A stretch of DNA of 64,000 nucleotides from Astropecten irregularis (lineage: Eukaryota > Echinodermata > Asteroidea > Paxillosida > Astropectinidae). The stretch covers positions 13,158,431-13,222,430 of the forward strand of contig OZ020264.1 of NCBI GenBank assembly GCA_963971285.1, written 5' to 3'. Of the stretch, positions 24,691 to 38,341 are shown in pieces. Positions within the stretch are counted from its first letter, which is position 1, and each line of letters begins with the position of its first letter. The notes beneath the pieces were generated by a model. It was not told the DNA's origin, made no database searches, and worked only from the letters and a program-made list of their open reading frames with translations. The position numbers and the translations under genes are program-made.

Positions 24691-26309
24691 AATTCTCTAT
24701 AATAAAAAGCAGTGTTATGTAGCCATGAGCGTCTCATATAATTTGTACACGTTTTACACACATTACGTTTACATTGATGTACAGTATCAGTCGCACTTGG
24801 GTTAATATTCAGTTCGTGTGTATTATTTACAGGGCTACATCGCTGATTTACGAGTTCTACGACTTTGTCTGTTCGCACCCTGAGGTGAGAAACCTGACAA
24901 TAGTCAGGCGCCATCATAACTTACGTCTTGAAATCCAAGACAGTTGGGGGATGGAGGACACGGTTTATGTGAAGGTTGCGAGTCAAGTTTCCTCGTCGAC
25001 TCAGCTTAAAGAATATTTCTTTTTTGACATTTGTCTTTGCTTTGGTGAAACAATACTCGCACTGGTTTGCCTTTTAGATTGAAGAATATCTAAGAAGGCT
25101 TCTTGGAGCTCTAGTGGCTTTGAACTAAACGCTAAGAATTTAAGGAAACACGGGGCAAGTTTTATCTGATCGTTCCACTATTTTACTGCTCAGAGCAGCT
25201 TATAAAAGTCTGCATCCCAGGCTTGGCCATCAGGGTGATATAGCGAACTTCATGCTTCTAAAGCAGGGGTTTCTGTAATGTTTCCTTGCTCATAGAAGCA
25301 AACGCACAAGTGGAGCATTTATTCACAGCTGGGAGCAGACCGTTTCGGCAGTAAAGATTATTGATAATTCCTGATTTTCCGAGCAAGTGAAAAGTGGCTG
25401 CTTAATTTACCTTCTTAAAGTGGCCATCTTTCCCAGTCTAGGATGAAATTTCACAGCTCACTTTGATCGTTGAAATAGTCAAGAATGCCGTTCGCAAAAA
25501 CTGTCTGGCAAAAGTTATAGTTGTACGCCTACATGTACATGCTCCAAATGTAAGGCGAGGCAATTTAGTCTTTGGTTACGCGTATAAAGATTCGATATTT
25601 AATTTTCCAGTTTTTGAAACTAACTTATTATTGCCCTATCACGTGATTCAGGACAAGGTTTCCTATACAGTATAACTTCCAGCTTTGGAATAATTGAGAT
25701 CAATGTCAAATAATTTGATACCAGAGACCTTGCCACGAGTCCAGCTTCGGGTCTAACAAGTAAGTACATCCAGTTTAAAGATACACGTACCAAATATAAT
25801 GCAATGTGATACTGCTTTAAAATGTAGATACACACTGAGCAATACGTATGGGCTTTAATTTGGAGAAATCAACACCGGTAAATCTCAAATAGGATCGCAT
25901 CATCAAAATTAAATCTGTTCTTCGCTTCTTACATATCAGTGAGATTTCATTGCTCTGATTGGTCAATATTTTATTTTCCAGGGCAGGGCAAAAAACATTA
26001 GACACTCGACTCGTATTCAGAATTAATAACTCGGTGTTATGAAGGCAGCGAAACATTAGATTCGCACCCGGGAAAGGAAGTTAATTTCGACGGCGTGTGG
26101 ATGGGTTCGTGAGCCGCACGCGATGATGTGGAATACGGGCATGTCTTTGCAAAATTTAACACGCAGGGCGTTAAGCAACATCCTGCCTTATGCATGTGGT
26201 TGTTTTTTTCGTTTAGGGAAGAGTGAGTTCAAGACATGATTTACGTCCCAGGGAAGTCTGAACTTTCTTTCAGTATGTAGAGAGAAATGATTTTTCATTT
26301 CTGCCTGAT

Positions 26310-26400
26310 CAAACTTTCACGCGTGCGTTATTTCATGTACGTGGTGGATTAGGCTAAGTGTGAGTGATGTTCTGTGACCTTAACCAATCATTTGGTAATA
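26310..26400 (+). mobile_element. MITE, family A fragment
   Basis: Right-hand end only: TTATTTCATGTACGTGGTGG, GATTAGGCTAAGTGTGAGTG, GACCTTAACCAATCA, as in the full copies. The terminal repeat itself is eroded. Confidence 0.7.
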
Positions 26401-27282
26401 TTCAAAAAAAATTACATGTTCTCTTGTCATTTTTTGGACTTTGGACCTTTTCGAAATGAGGCTTGAGGCTAGGCTTGGGATTTATCTTGCTACTACCATT
26501 ATGCGTCCTAAATGAAATGAAGAGCTTGAGATACATGACGAAGTTGGAGCCTTTCTTCGGCTTCGTCATGTTGTCCAATCCCTTCATTTCGTTTTGTGGG
26601 CCTCAAACGGCTGTAGTGAAATAAGTCCCAAGCCTAACCTCAAGCCTGGTTTCATAAAGGCCCTATGACCTCTTCCATTACCTCCATACAGAAAAATGCT
26701 CTGGTAAAACGAAGCACCTTCTTTACGGTTTGAAACCGACCATTTGTCACCGTGGTTCCTGGCTGAGTATGCATGACAAGACCTTGTGTTACTTAAAAAT
26801 CAAACCAATTCCTGGCCAATAAGTGACGTGCTGCTGTGATCATCACATCAACTGTACGTATACTGAACTCGATGGCCAAAGTGTCCCTATCACTTGCATA
26901 AACAGTAAAATCCCCTATGCATTCTATAAACAGAGCCTCGTCGAATGTAGGCCTATACGCAGTGGACAAGCATACAACTCTTTCATTTAACTGATGGGCA
27001 AAACATTACATTGGCATAAGAAGCCTGTGTGATTGGCATATTCCGGTTGTCATTTCAAACAAACTGTCTCCCTCAGTGAAGAGAATAACAACAGCAATAG
27101 ACCTCGATGATAACGGCGGGGTAGACTTTACGAAACCAGCCGTCATATCCCTTGATGGTTTGTAAACATACAGCATTGCCCTGACCTCATTACAGAAATG
27201 AGGGCTACGTGAGGTTTCAGATCTTTGGAGAAACATTTTGGGATGCAATATTGATGAACATGTTATTCCATGTACACATTGT

Positions 27283-27617
27283 TTAAAGGTATAATACATG
27301 ATTGGTAAAGGTTACAGAACAACACTCACACTTTGTCTTATCCAGTACATGAAATAATAAACCTGTGAAAATTTGAGCTCAATCGGACATCTAAGTCATG
27401 GGAAAATAGAGAAAAACCGACTCAAATAAAAAATAAAACATGAAGAATGGTTTTGATCTCAGCACAAGATCAAAACTGTTTTCGGTCTTTATTTGACTAA
27501 TTTCTAATAAATACAGCATTTCAGACGGAAATATTTTAACGGTGTGTTTCTACCAGCACCATCTTCGTATGAACATTTCTGTTCGGGTATGTTACCATTC
27601 CTGTACTGTACCTTTAA
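27283..27617 (-). mobile_element. MITE, family A copy 2
   Basis: Ends TTAAAGGTATAATACATGAT and CTGTACTGTACCTTTAA. Body in reverse orientation to the 8.2 kb copy (AACACTCACACTTTGTCTTA, AAATACAGCATTTCAGACGG). About 335 bp. Confidence 0.85.
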
Positions 27618-29324
27618 TGTTTTTGCAAGACGATCTTGCTATCATGCAAAATGGGGACACATAGCACAATAGACAAGTCTCCGACAATGACTTCTTGTAT
27701 CATTCCCAAGAAAGTGGACGATGAATGTTATTGGTTTGAGAATAATGTTTGAAACTGATCGCCTAGTTTGATATGTGCCTATAGAATTCCAATTCTAACA
27801 ACGGATTCATTTTGGAAAAGATCATTTTAATGGTAGGCCACACTTGGGGCTACTTTCTTCCTGTGTTGAAAACCTACGCAATTCATAGAATGTGACTTAT
27901 GTTGTTTTGTGCCCATCCACAATAATGTCGTTTTTTAATATTCAGACAGGATATGGCGACTTTTTGAGAAGAATGAATAATACCATATTATGAAGATTGG
28001 ATTGCCATTTATACATTAATATCATGGTCTGTAACTTCTAAAGGTTGTTATTATATTTCGACCTGGGAGATAATATAATATCGCCCTGTGACTTTTCAAA
28101 CCATGGAGTTAGGATCAAGTCTAAGATAAGGTCTTAGATCTATAGTCGTGGTACCTATGACAGCCACGCACGAATGAAACCACGCTTAAATCTTCGTCTG
28201 AGCAATTCCCCTCCAAAGAAGGCATCTAATGATAGCAATTGGCTTGAAATGCTACTCAAAAAAGGTCACTTTGTGGCGCATTTAAGGACTTATTTCCTGT
28301 TTGTGTTAATCATTCCGAGCCCGACCAATAAAGATCTAGAGTGGAGCTGACAAATAGAGAAAATGGACCTTCTCGGAGGGCCAGGACATCTGTCAATATC
28401 ACTTTATAGACTGGCTGTCATAACTCGGGCAGAAATAAAGACCCAGCGGTGTATTGACGGCAGAAGGTAGTCTATGGGAGTAAATACTCCCTGCTACCGT
28501 AGCTCGCTCGCGTCTTGAACCACCGACGCAAGAGAGAATGACATCACAGAGTCGATAACAGATCCCTGGTCTGCCTCTGTGCCGCTGAACGATCGGTCTT
28601 TGAATTAAGTTTGAAGCCAGGTTCCTCCCAACCCTCTAACCATCCAAGGACGCACTTTATGATTTTCTCTTACAAACTGAAAACAACCACAACCTCCCTG
28701 GCTGAAACGTCCTTCACTTGGCTTGATTGAATCGGAGTATGGTTCGATTTCTATGGGATTTTCGCTTAATCTTCGACCAGAAAGGTCGTTTTTGTTTCCG
28801 TCAATGATAATCTGACCAAATGAGCTCTGAAACCTGGTAAATAGAATAATTAAACCACAACCTTGGCATTTTTGCTTTTTCTATCGAGGAAGGAAGGTAA
28901 TTTCACGTGGAAGTTCGGAATTGCTGGATGAAGTTGATGAAAATGATGTAGAAGGTATTTCTTTTATCTAGGGCGAATTTTTCCTTCAGATGAAGGCAAC
29001 TCGCAACCAAGATGACGTTGAGAACCTAATGAAATGAGGTATAATGAGATTGCTAACGATACGCTACGTTTGGGGAGCTTTCCAACTGCCGTGCTGAAAC
29101 CAGAGACAATTCAGAAGGTCTCGTGGCAGTCAACAGACTTTTGACTCTCCAATGATTCTGCGATGTCCGGATTTTATTTTCATTGCTCAGATTTCACCTG
29201 ACATTAATTTATGACATTCCCATTGAATTGCTAAGACCATTTCGCTTCAGCAATTTTATAATTTTATAAAAAGCTTTGACAAGAAATGATGATATGATTG
29301 ACAAGGTAGAAAGTCGACATGTGT

Positions 29325-29435
29325 CATCAGCCTGTCCAGCTATTCAAAGGCAACAGTCCTTTGACTTCTCCCATTCAAATCTCTTGAATTGTCTCAGGTT
29401 TCAACAGACAGAGGAAGATAGCAACCCAAAATGGA
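29325..29435 (+). repeat. Dispersed repeat, family G copy 3
   Basis: CCTGTCCAGCTATTCAAAGG, CTCTTGAATTGTCTCAGGTT and TTCAACAGACAGAGGAAGAT match the 14.1 kb copy over about 100 bases. Confidence 0.78.
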
Positions 29436-30299
29436 AAGCTCTTTTTAAAATAAAAACCTTATTCTGTTGGCAATAACACCAATACGGACGTTACCGCCTA
29501 TGTAGCACAGGGAGGTCTTGTCATTAAGAAAAAAAACCCAATTTCCTCAAGTGCAAGGAAATCCTTCTTCAAAAGATGAGGTTAAAAGATTTGCTCTTTC
29601 AACTGAATGTATTTTGCTCAAAGAAGGCCCCGTTACTAAAGAGACATTTTAAATTTTCAACATCTTTTCATCGCCTTTTCATGACGTAGCCTACCCGTGT
29701 CGTCAATAAAATTGATTATTCCTGGGGTTTAAGGGCAACAAAAGAAATTTATTTGAAATTTAACGTCCAACCTAGAGAGGTCCTTTGCTATATTACAATG
29801 AAGCATTCATCTTACGAAAGTACATGTCTTATATTTATTGGAGAAGATAACATAAAGCAATAGAGGATATTATTTGCCGTTTTGTGCTGGCGCGCCGTGC
29901 ACTTATAAACACACGAATAATAAGCATTGTGCGTTTTACAAGATCTAGTGCATGTCATTATAGATAACAGAACAAGATGTCTCAATCATCTTTTGGAATG
30001 AGATTAAAACAAGATCGTTTTGAGATCCAAACGGTCGCCATGACAACAACATAATAGTTGGCTTTTCAAATCAGCGCAAGCGGAATGGGCTTAACCGTTA
30101 CGTCTTTTGTAGCACTCTTTTCAACGCTTTTTGACAGAAACAGACTAGGTTTATTTTTTCAATTCTAAGGAATTTTTCCCAACCCGAATTATATTCCGAT
30201 CCAGCAAAGTCTACCTTTTGAGTGTCTTTCATGAAAACATTTTGATTGAAAATATAATTTTTGTTAATTTCTGGTAATGAATAACAACGATTTTTCAAA

Positions 30300-30535
30300 A
30301 ACGCTTTAGAAACTGCAGCTAGAAAGCCTGATGAATCCTGATGAATCCTGAAAGATGATGAGAAGAAGATACAGTTTTAGAGGTGGGAGGAAAATTCTGA
30401 AGTAAAATTCTGGGTGAAATCCACACAATCAGGTAGGGAATGGAAACCATTCATTAGTGCACGGGGTCGGACTCGAACCGGGGCCGTTAGAGGTGAAAGG
30501 CAAGTACATGAAGGAACTGTCAGCCATTTTGTTTC
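30300..30535 (-). mobile_element. tRNA-derived SINE, copy 3
   Basis: Reverse-strand copy of the 20.07 kb SINE: box B complement GGACTCGAACCGG, body ATACAGTTTTAGAGGTGGGA and TTCTGGGTGAAATCCACACA, tail GCAGCTAGAAAGCCTGATGA with a short tandem of GATGAATCCT. Box A is mutated. Confidence 0.8.
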
Positions 30536-32239
30536 CAGTTGTCGCTTCTTAAGAGTGTATGTAACAACTCGAGAATGACTTGCTGTTCATTTTCTGTTCG
30601 TGTAAACAGAATTTACAATAAATCTTGGTTCCAATGTATGAAAGACGTTAAATAGGATCGTAAATCTTGCTGTTAATAGTCTAGGGAATCGAGAAATCTC
30701 CATTGTGTATAATTTATCAATCACATAATGTGCTTTGGTTCGCTCTAGTGAACTGGTTTGGCACTTAATGCAATATAATACAAGCATTCTCTTTACTCTT
30801 TTTTTTAAGGACAATTCCAAGATTGAAAGCTTTTTGTTCGTTTATCTATGATCGAATTTTGGTCTGGCTCCTGCCTCAATGATCACTAGCTGTATATTAC
30901 CTGACTGCACCACGGTCAAGGCCACGTTTTGATTTTGATAGTCTGTAAGAGGAAGGCTCTTTGGGTGCGTGTAGCGTTAACATAAGGCGCGTGCCGGAAA
31001 CAGCCATGCCCGTGTTAAGTTTAGCTAGTATTGAATAATTTAAAATGGACATCACAGTAAAAGCTGCTCTTTAAATCGTGGCATGGAGGATCTTACTCAA
31101 TACCTAAAAAGCATGGATAGGAAACACTCATGGACGAAACACACAAACATGAGATGAAAGGGAAGGTCAAAATTGAATTTGAAAGATTTTCTTGGAAGCT
31201 AGCGAGATCAAAAGGATTGACAGCTTGAAAATCACGTAGCAAATCAATGAAATGATTGAGACCACTCCATATGTAAGGATATCTTGATGACATACTGGTA
31301 TAGGCATATCACGGGCTTCGTGCTTAAATGTATAGCGTTCAGGATCGGTAAGAGTAAAGTAAAAACATATTTGTTTAGATTAGGTCTGACAGTTTCCTGT
31401 TTATCAAGTATATTTATCAACCAATATTTCTATGGTATAATATTTCCATCTGGAGAAAGCTTTTATAACTGGCACAACTTGATTTGAAAACCTAAAACAA
31501 TATTGCACCATTGTTGCATTTGAGTGTCATGTGTATTGGTTTGCTCCATTCTGATTCGAGGGGAGATTTCGTACTGTTGTGGTTCATGTGTGCGAGTGGA
31601 ACATGAATATCGTACCCCCAAACCTATGGGACAACCCGATTCCAAGCCTTGGTTATGTTTTGCTACTTGAAAGCTGGAGGGAAACATATATGGTTTGTAA
31701 AAGAATCACAAAAGGAAATGTATGTTATATTGACCCTATATCGAGATTTAGACCAGGGGGATACTGGGGTAGGGCAAAGCAAAGTAGTTTGAGGGTGAAA
31801 CTTGGCTAATTTGCCCCCAACGCAAACACATCGACCAGCGCTCTATAGGAGCACATTGCAGTCAATGTGAACTTATGGAGCACACCTGGGATATGTGAGA
31901 GTGGGGGTGAGTAGGGGCATGACGCAAAGGTCTTGCTCCTAAAAACCTCTGCTCTGCCCAAATTGTGACGGCTATTTTTCAGTCGAAGACTTTATATCCC
32001 AATGGTTTGTATACATTAGCCCAGTTACAGAATTATAGGGGTATACATCTATGTACAGATTCATATGGTTTGAAGATTGATAGGAGTATAAAGGTTACAT
32101 ATATAGCCACTATAGGCATAATGTGATAGCAAGGTTGTATACTATGTCCAGCCTTATTATCTGTATATTAAGGTAGGACGTGGAGAAGCAATTAGGCCTA
32201 CGGTTTGGATTGAACATACCGAAGCATAGATTGCCATCT

Positions 32240-32300
32240 CCTGATGATGACTAGAACAGGCTAGTCGAAACGTTGAGACCTTACGAGAAGTGCGAACGAA
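32240..32300 (+). other. Hammerhead-like core in a retroelement-type 3' end
   Basis: CTGATGATGACTAGAACAGG followed by CTAGTCGAAACGTTGAGACC has the two conserved hammerhead blocks, CUGAUGA and GAAA, separated by a hairpin (ACTAG/CTAGT). Related blocks are common near the ends of Penelope-like and other invertebrate retroelements. The third block (cleavage strand) is not obvious, so activity is doubtful. No reverse-transcriptase frame is present nearby. Confidence 0.4.
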
Positions 32301-33424
32301 ATAGAAACGAACGATTCGGTTTTACAAACCGATCCACACATGGATTGCCAGTTTCACAAAGCTGTTAAGCGCTTAGCAGAGAAAGTCTTGCTTAATATAA
32401 AGGCAAACTAAGCTGGATGACATAAATCTTTAATGATGTGCATCGCTTGTAAAGGCGGCACAAACATTGCTTAACACGAACGTTGCGATTAATAATGTAA
32501 CTCATCAAAACAACATGAATACAAAGTCACATGTGACCTTACATGGACCATGCATCAACACAGGTTTTGAAACTATGAATTTTTGATCATATTTGACATG
32601 AAATGGCGCCGAGTAAGTCTCTCTCGTAGAGAGTGTCATGGGTGTCGCCCATGATGGAAAGCTCTTGATCGAGTCTGTACCAGCGATACTTTCCAATTTC
32701 TGTCACTTAAAGACATATTTTGTGGTGTCAAGGAGTACACTATACAACCACGAAGTATAAAAGGCCGTTCACTTAGAATGTCATACAAGAGTCCGTCACT
32801 TTGGAAAAGGCAAAGAATAAATTGCAGAACTTGGAGCTCGGCGCCAGGTAAAACAAACGGCCCGATGGCATTATTCGACCGCACGACCAGGCATGCAAAG
32901 GCCGGTGACTCAGGTCTGGTCTCAAGAGGTATCCCTTGAACGATCGTGTAAGAGAAGGCACAACCCAATTCAAGCAATCACTGCAACGAAGTATTTTCAC
33001 TTCCCTACATTTTCGCTAATTTGGGCACGGAAAGAAGTATCAACGTAAAGTGAATTATTGATTATGTTGAGACTTTGAAGAGAACATTCCAAGAAAACGA
33101 CGACAAACGGTTTACGTTGTTCACGTGAATTGGTATACTTTTTGTTGTCTCATTTAGAGACTTCCACTCGTTCCTCACTTATAACCCAGAGTCCTCAAGC
33201 GAACACGAGCCGTGGACTAAGGCAAAATCTTTAAAGAACCAAAAGCAGATGGTAACAGAGCAATTAAAACATGATCTATCTGGTGGATATTCTTGACATT
33301 GCGACTATCGCCCTGTATAATGAGAATTGAAAGACGCACTTCTTCACAAACTACTCGACATAGCAAAGCACATACCCTATCAGACGCCAGCCTATGATTA
33401 GTGTCAACGTCAACATGTCTAGTT

Positions 33425-33446
33425 TCTTCTTCTTCTTCTTCTTCTT
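33425..33446. repeat. (TTC)n microsatellite
   Basis: About seven TTC triplets. It creates a poly-Glu run in a minus-strand open frame that is not a gene. Confidence 0.9.
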
Positions 33447-33774
33447 TTTCTACATCATCAACCCTGTTCACTAAGAGCACCTATCACTTTATACCCCCTT
33501 GACCTGACATTATAGTCGTCACGGTATTGGATACTTAAAGATGCTACACAGTTGATGACCTATAAGCTGTAAGCAGTATTTTAGCATCTCACAAGTGTTT
33601 TCGTCGCTGTCTGTTGACAAAGCAACAGTTTGTATACTCGTGTCTAATTCCAATGCAAACAGATAGGCAGCACAAGATATGCTGATGGAAACCTGTTTTT
33701 CCAAGTCACGTCAGTTGTAGAAATACCCAGATTGGTAGATTTATTATAATGTTGAGAGTATTAGCACTAATACG

Positions 33775-34144
33775 TAAAGGTACAGTACAGGATTGGTAAC
33801 ATACCAAACAGAAATGTTCAAAGAAATGTTCACAATTTACGTATAACTTTCAGGGTATAAAGATGGTGCTAATAGAAACATACCGTTACAATATTTCCGT
33901 CTGAAATGGTGTATTTATCCAGAAATTGGTAAAACAACGACCGAAAACAGTTTTGATCTCGGGGTAAGATCAAACCATTCTTTATGTTTTATAAGAAAAA
34001 TTGAGTCAAAGTTTCACTATTTTCTCGTGACTCAGATGACCTATTGAGCTCAAATTTTCACAGGTTTATAATTTTATATACATATTGGATTAGGCAAAGT
34101 GTGAGTGCTGTTCTGTTACCTAAACCAATCACGTATTATACCTC
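33775..34144 (+). mobile_element. MITE, family A copy 3
   Basis: Ends TAAAGGTACAGTACAGGATT and CAATCACGTATTATACCT. It has the full family body (ATTTACGTATAACTTTCAGG, TGTATTTATCCAGAAATTGG, TTATGTTTTATAAGAAAAAT). About 370 bp. Confidence 0.88.
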
Positions 34145-35859
34145 CAACACGTCAGGCCATTCCAAACATCATTTTCAAAGAAGGGTTATCATTGAGTCGC
34201 CACACAGTAAGTAGGGGATTCATGCACCTAGCTTTACTGCAATTAACCTTACTCTGTAGCTTAATAAGATACGCATATTTACCGTGTGTAACTGGACACG
34301 TAATAATGGATTGGGTTGGCTGATGTTTATGGAGGATATCTAACAGAACAGAAGTAGGGTAATTAAAGGAGTGAAGCTTGATGAGATTGGTAAATCTACA
34401 TTGCTGATTAATGGCCTATTATGTGCTTAATATTCTATTTCACTGTGTATATACCTGCCTGTCTAGCGCTGAGATGAGAAACGTACACTAACATCTTGGT
34501 AACTAATTCCCTACTAATTGATGACGTAACAATACGAGCGTGGACATTTTGTTAATCGTCAATGGTATGGAATATCTTCGTTTGTGGATCGGTTTGCGGA
34601 ATATCTTCGTTATTTTCTTGTTGGTGAAGGACATTCATTTCAATCATAATTATAGCTTTCAAAGTGCACATTATAACTGAACTATCCATTAACTAATGTC
34701 ATCAAAATCAGCGATACACTTTAGGGAATTCAACGAATAAAGAGTTTTTTGATTATACACGGGAATTTGTGCTATTAGTGTTATTGTGCTAAATTGTTGC
34801 CATCAAAATCATGTGATTTAAAAATAGTTTTTGAAATCTTTTTTATGAATCACTTTTTGTTAAGGTTTTAGGAGCAGTTTGCTTGAATTTGGCAAATTTC
34901 GTGATTTTGGAACTATTTTACAGAAATTAATAAGGATAGTGGTTTGAAATGTATAAATACTAAGCTCTCAGACCTACGCAATGAGGTTCTTACTGATCCT
35001 GTGCTTTACTTCTTATGGCAGCCAGATAAATTTGAAATGTGACCGTGAGTGAAAATTACACTGAATAGTGAAGGTCAGGGGTGAGTGGCTTGTAAGCTTA
35101 GACCTCCTAGTTCATTACAGATATCTCTACTATTCCCATCTAGACATTCACATGATGCTCAATCAACCTTCCTATCAACCCAGGCTGCATCTCAAGTGAT
35201 TACCTTCTTACTGAATCAACAGAGTGGGCGGGGGAAGTTTCAATAGAGGGGGCGGAGAGGTCTCACCGGATCAAACCTTTAACTAAATTACCTCACATTC
35301 CCGGAGCTAGTCACGTTTTGGAGGCAATTTTATAGACAAAGGAAGGCGGTGACAATATTATCGATACCTGGAATGCAGTTGATACAACTGCGCTTACATT
35401 TATTAATCTGCTAAGCAGAAATGAGGTGCTTGAAAACGACTAACACAATCCGGCTAAATACTTCCAATTGAGAAAATAGGGAACTAGATGTTTCAAATAA
35501 AAATCAGTTTGATTTCTGATCTGAAAATAGTAATAATTTCCAATAGTCACAGAGTAAAAATGTAAGGTTCCAAGCTGTCTGGATTGGTGTATTTTGTTAT
35601 GTAAAAATATAATAATCTTGTGCCTTTATTATACTTTAGTCGGTGAGGTGAAATTTTAGACGTAAGAGTGCATTTTCATCTTTGTTTAAATGAGAGAGTA
35701 AGTCACAGCAATGTATATCATATGGAATTTCCATCGAAATAATGTTTCCACTCGATTCATGTGAGTCATAATTTTCTGGTGTCTTCGTGTTCTATGGAAC
35801 AAAATGCTTGTTTATAATTAAACACGCGTTCCAGCATCATGATCGGTTGAAAGCCTTGT

Positions 35860-36223
35860 TTAAAGGTGTAATACATGATTGGTAAAGGTCACAGAACAGC
35901 ACTGACTGATTCAGCATGTACATGGAATGATAAACCTTTGATTATGAGCTCAATGAGACATCAGATTCGTCAGAAAATAGCGAAAACTCGACTAAATATT
36001 TCAAATAATAAAACATAAAGAATGGTTTTAATCATACCCCGAGATCAAATCTGTTTTCGCGCGGTCTTTGCTTTACTAATTTCTGGTTCATACACCATTT
36101 CAGGCGGAAATATTATTTTAACGATATGTTTCTACCAGCACTATCGTCATATCCTGAAAGTTATACGTAAATGTGGATCATTTCTGTTTGGGAATGTTAC
36201 CAATCCTGTACTGTACCTTTAAT
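35860..36223 (-). mobile_element. MITE, family A copy 4 with flanking direct repeat
   Basis: Ends TTAAAGGTGTAATACATGAT and CTGTACTGTACCTTTAA. It is flanked by the same 10 bases, AGCCTTGTTT, at 35,852-35,861 and 36,224-36,233, which looks like a target-site duplication of 8-10 bp. That would suit an hAT-type mobilising transposase; class inferred. Confidence 0.88.
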
Positions 36224-38200
36224 AGCCTTGTTTAAAACTCGTTCGTGGAAATGTCCCGCTGTTTACACACGTAAAACCATGAAAGCAATTTGGTTCCTCG
36301 TAAAGAACCCACGCCATAAAAACGAGTGCAATATATTTCTCTGCCGTGGAAGTAATAAAGGCATCGGAAATAAAGGTAGAATTTGTTGGTGTTGTTGTCG
36401 TTTTACCAATAGGTAAACAACATGTTGCTTATGTAGACTTGCGACAAAGCATGCCGACATGTGAATGCATTCTGCCCACTGATCACGAAAATCGTGAGAA
36501 ATTTGAAATGACCTTTTTTTCTTCAATGTTCAAGGAGAATGAAGCATCTACGCAATGTGGGCGGTGTTTTCCTCGCGTGTTTTATTGTTCCATGCCCAAA
36601 AAATTGTGAAAAATGGTCCAGGCTATTAAGCGTCTTCCACCCACCACATTATCTCGTAAAGACCGACAATATCTCCATTTTTCTACCGGAAACCGTTTTC
36701 AATATCAAATTTCTTGCCTTTGACTCGGTCAAAGGGCTGCTCTCCCATAGCAACGCCGATATTCGCGTCACCATTGTCAGATTTCCCTCATCAAACTTAA
36801 ACAAGTATCCGGGATTACAAAATATATAACTCAGTTTGTTTGAATTAGAAAGTTAGCTTTGTATCCAGGGGTATAGTGATTCGCCCTGTAGGTTTTAACC
36901 TCCCCACATGAACCTGAAAAGGAAACGTATTTGCTTTCCGTGTACCGGAGGTTTGATGATTGTCAACCTCGTACCAATAACTACGCACCCACTTCCTGAC
37001 CTTCACAGGTTGGGTAAACAAGTCCGTGGAATTCAATTCTATAGCTCCCGATGTCATGGAAACCGTTTCTAGATTATTATCACGTCTTCCAAAAGCAAAA
37101 CCAGAGCAGAGAGCGAGGTAAACGTGGTCGACGTGGAAACGCAGAAGAGCCTGAGTAATTCCACATGCATTTTAATCACTTCAAAAACTGAGGTTCGTTA
37201 CAACCCTATGCATATTAACAAACACGTTGTTCTCAGGTCACACGAACTATGTACACGTACCAACGCAAACACGTGACAATATCAAATAAAATGTGTCATT
37301 TGTGATGTACTCGGATTTCGACAAGGTTTCCTCCCACATTTGTCAGCGAAAATTGTTTCCAAGATAAAATAATTGTTTTCTACCACTATCTCTTCATAAT
37401 TACTTTAACATCCCGTCATATTTCCATAGAACGGCACGCTTTTGATTTAGTCAGCCAATCTACCCATACAATTTATCCTAAAATGTTCCGGCCATTTTGA
37501 AATTGTCCACAAAATGAATTTCTTTCAGCAAAATAATTGACTTCTATATCTACAGAATGCATAAGCAGTGCAGGGTCAGATCAAACATTATAGTAAATGT
37601 AAAACAAGAAATAATTGAGTTCCAATTTTTTTTCAATTCAAAACTTGAAACTGCTTTAACTTGAGCCGCACCCATGTTTTGGTGGAGAACAAATACTGAT
37701 AATTTTGTCAGCTACTCGAGAGTACGTGTTGTACCCAATCGGATGAGTAAAGTGAAATCGATTGAAAATCGCAGACAAGTCAATTAAACATTAACTCTGA
37801 TGAAATAATTGAAATCGATTTTCGTATTTTTTCTTCCGGAAAGGCTTGACAAATAAATTTGTCTGTTCCGTGGAGATTTGACGAGTCGGGGCCAGGGGAA
37901 GTGAAGGTCCAGGCTTAGACATCGGGGAAAAGTTCCTGAAATCCTTAGAGAATTCACACGCAGGCAACATTTGAGTGTCTGTCTCTGACCAACACGCAAT
38001 AAATTGATAATTACCGCTGTATCCAAGCACTTTATGACAAGGCAAATTGGAAATTACAAGATAAACGACCAATGAGTGGGTGTTATTATAAATACACTGA
38101 GCGTGACGAGAGGTTTGGAGAATCCCAGTGGGAAACCACGCACTTGATCTGTATAATTACATTATTGCTCAAATGTAATCGGCATTCAAATACAGCACTT

Positions 38201-38341
38201 GGGGTAGATTTCACCAAACTCATCGTAACTTACTACCAATCGTAGGACTTATGATGCCTTGCAGCCCTATGGTAGGATACGATGGGTTATCATTCGTAAC
38301 TCAAGTTGCGATCAATCGTAAGGCTTCGTGAAATCGACCCT
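38201..38341. mobile_element. MITE, family E copy 2
   Basis: Inverted ends GGGGTAGATTTCACCAAACT and CTTCGTGAAATCGACCC, with the internal palindromic words TAACTTACTACCAATCGTAG and GCGATCAATCGTAAGG. About 140 bp. Confidence 0.85.

Noticed and set aside
31579-31809. Plus-strand frame of 76 codons with a protein-like composition
   Set aside because: No family recognised, no splice context; close to a retroelement-type 3' end, so possibly a repeat fragment.
32636-33000. Two overlapping minus-strand frames of 75 and 113 codons
   Set aside because: No recognisable domain, no convincing donor or acceptor and no partner exon.
33217-33480. Frame with a poly-Glu run
   Set aside because: Produced by the TTC microsatellite; no other support.
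37077-37100. Minus-strand CFWKT before a stop, a second possible somatostatin-like peptide
   Set aside because: No second cysteine, no dibasic site and no acceptor in frame; chance match.
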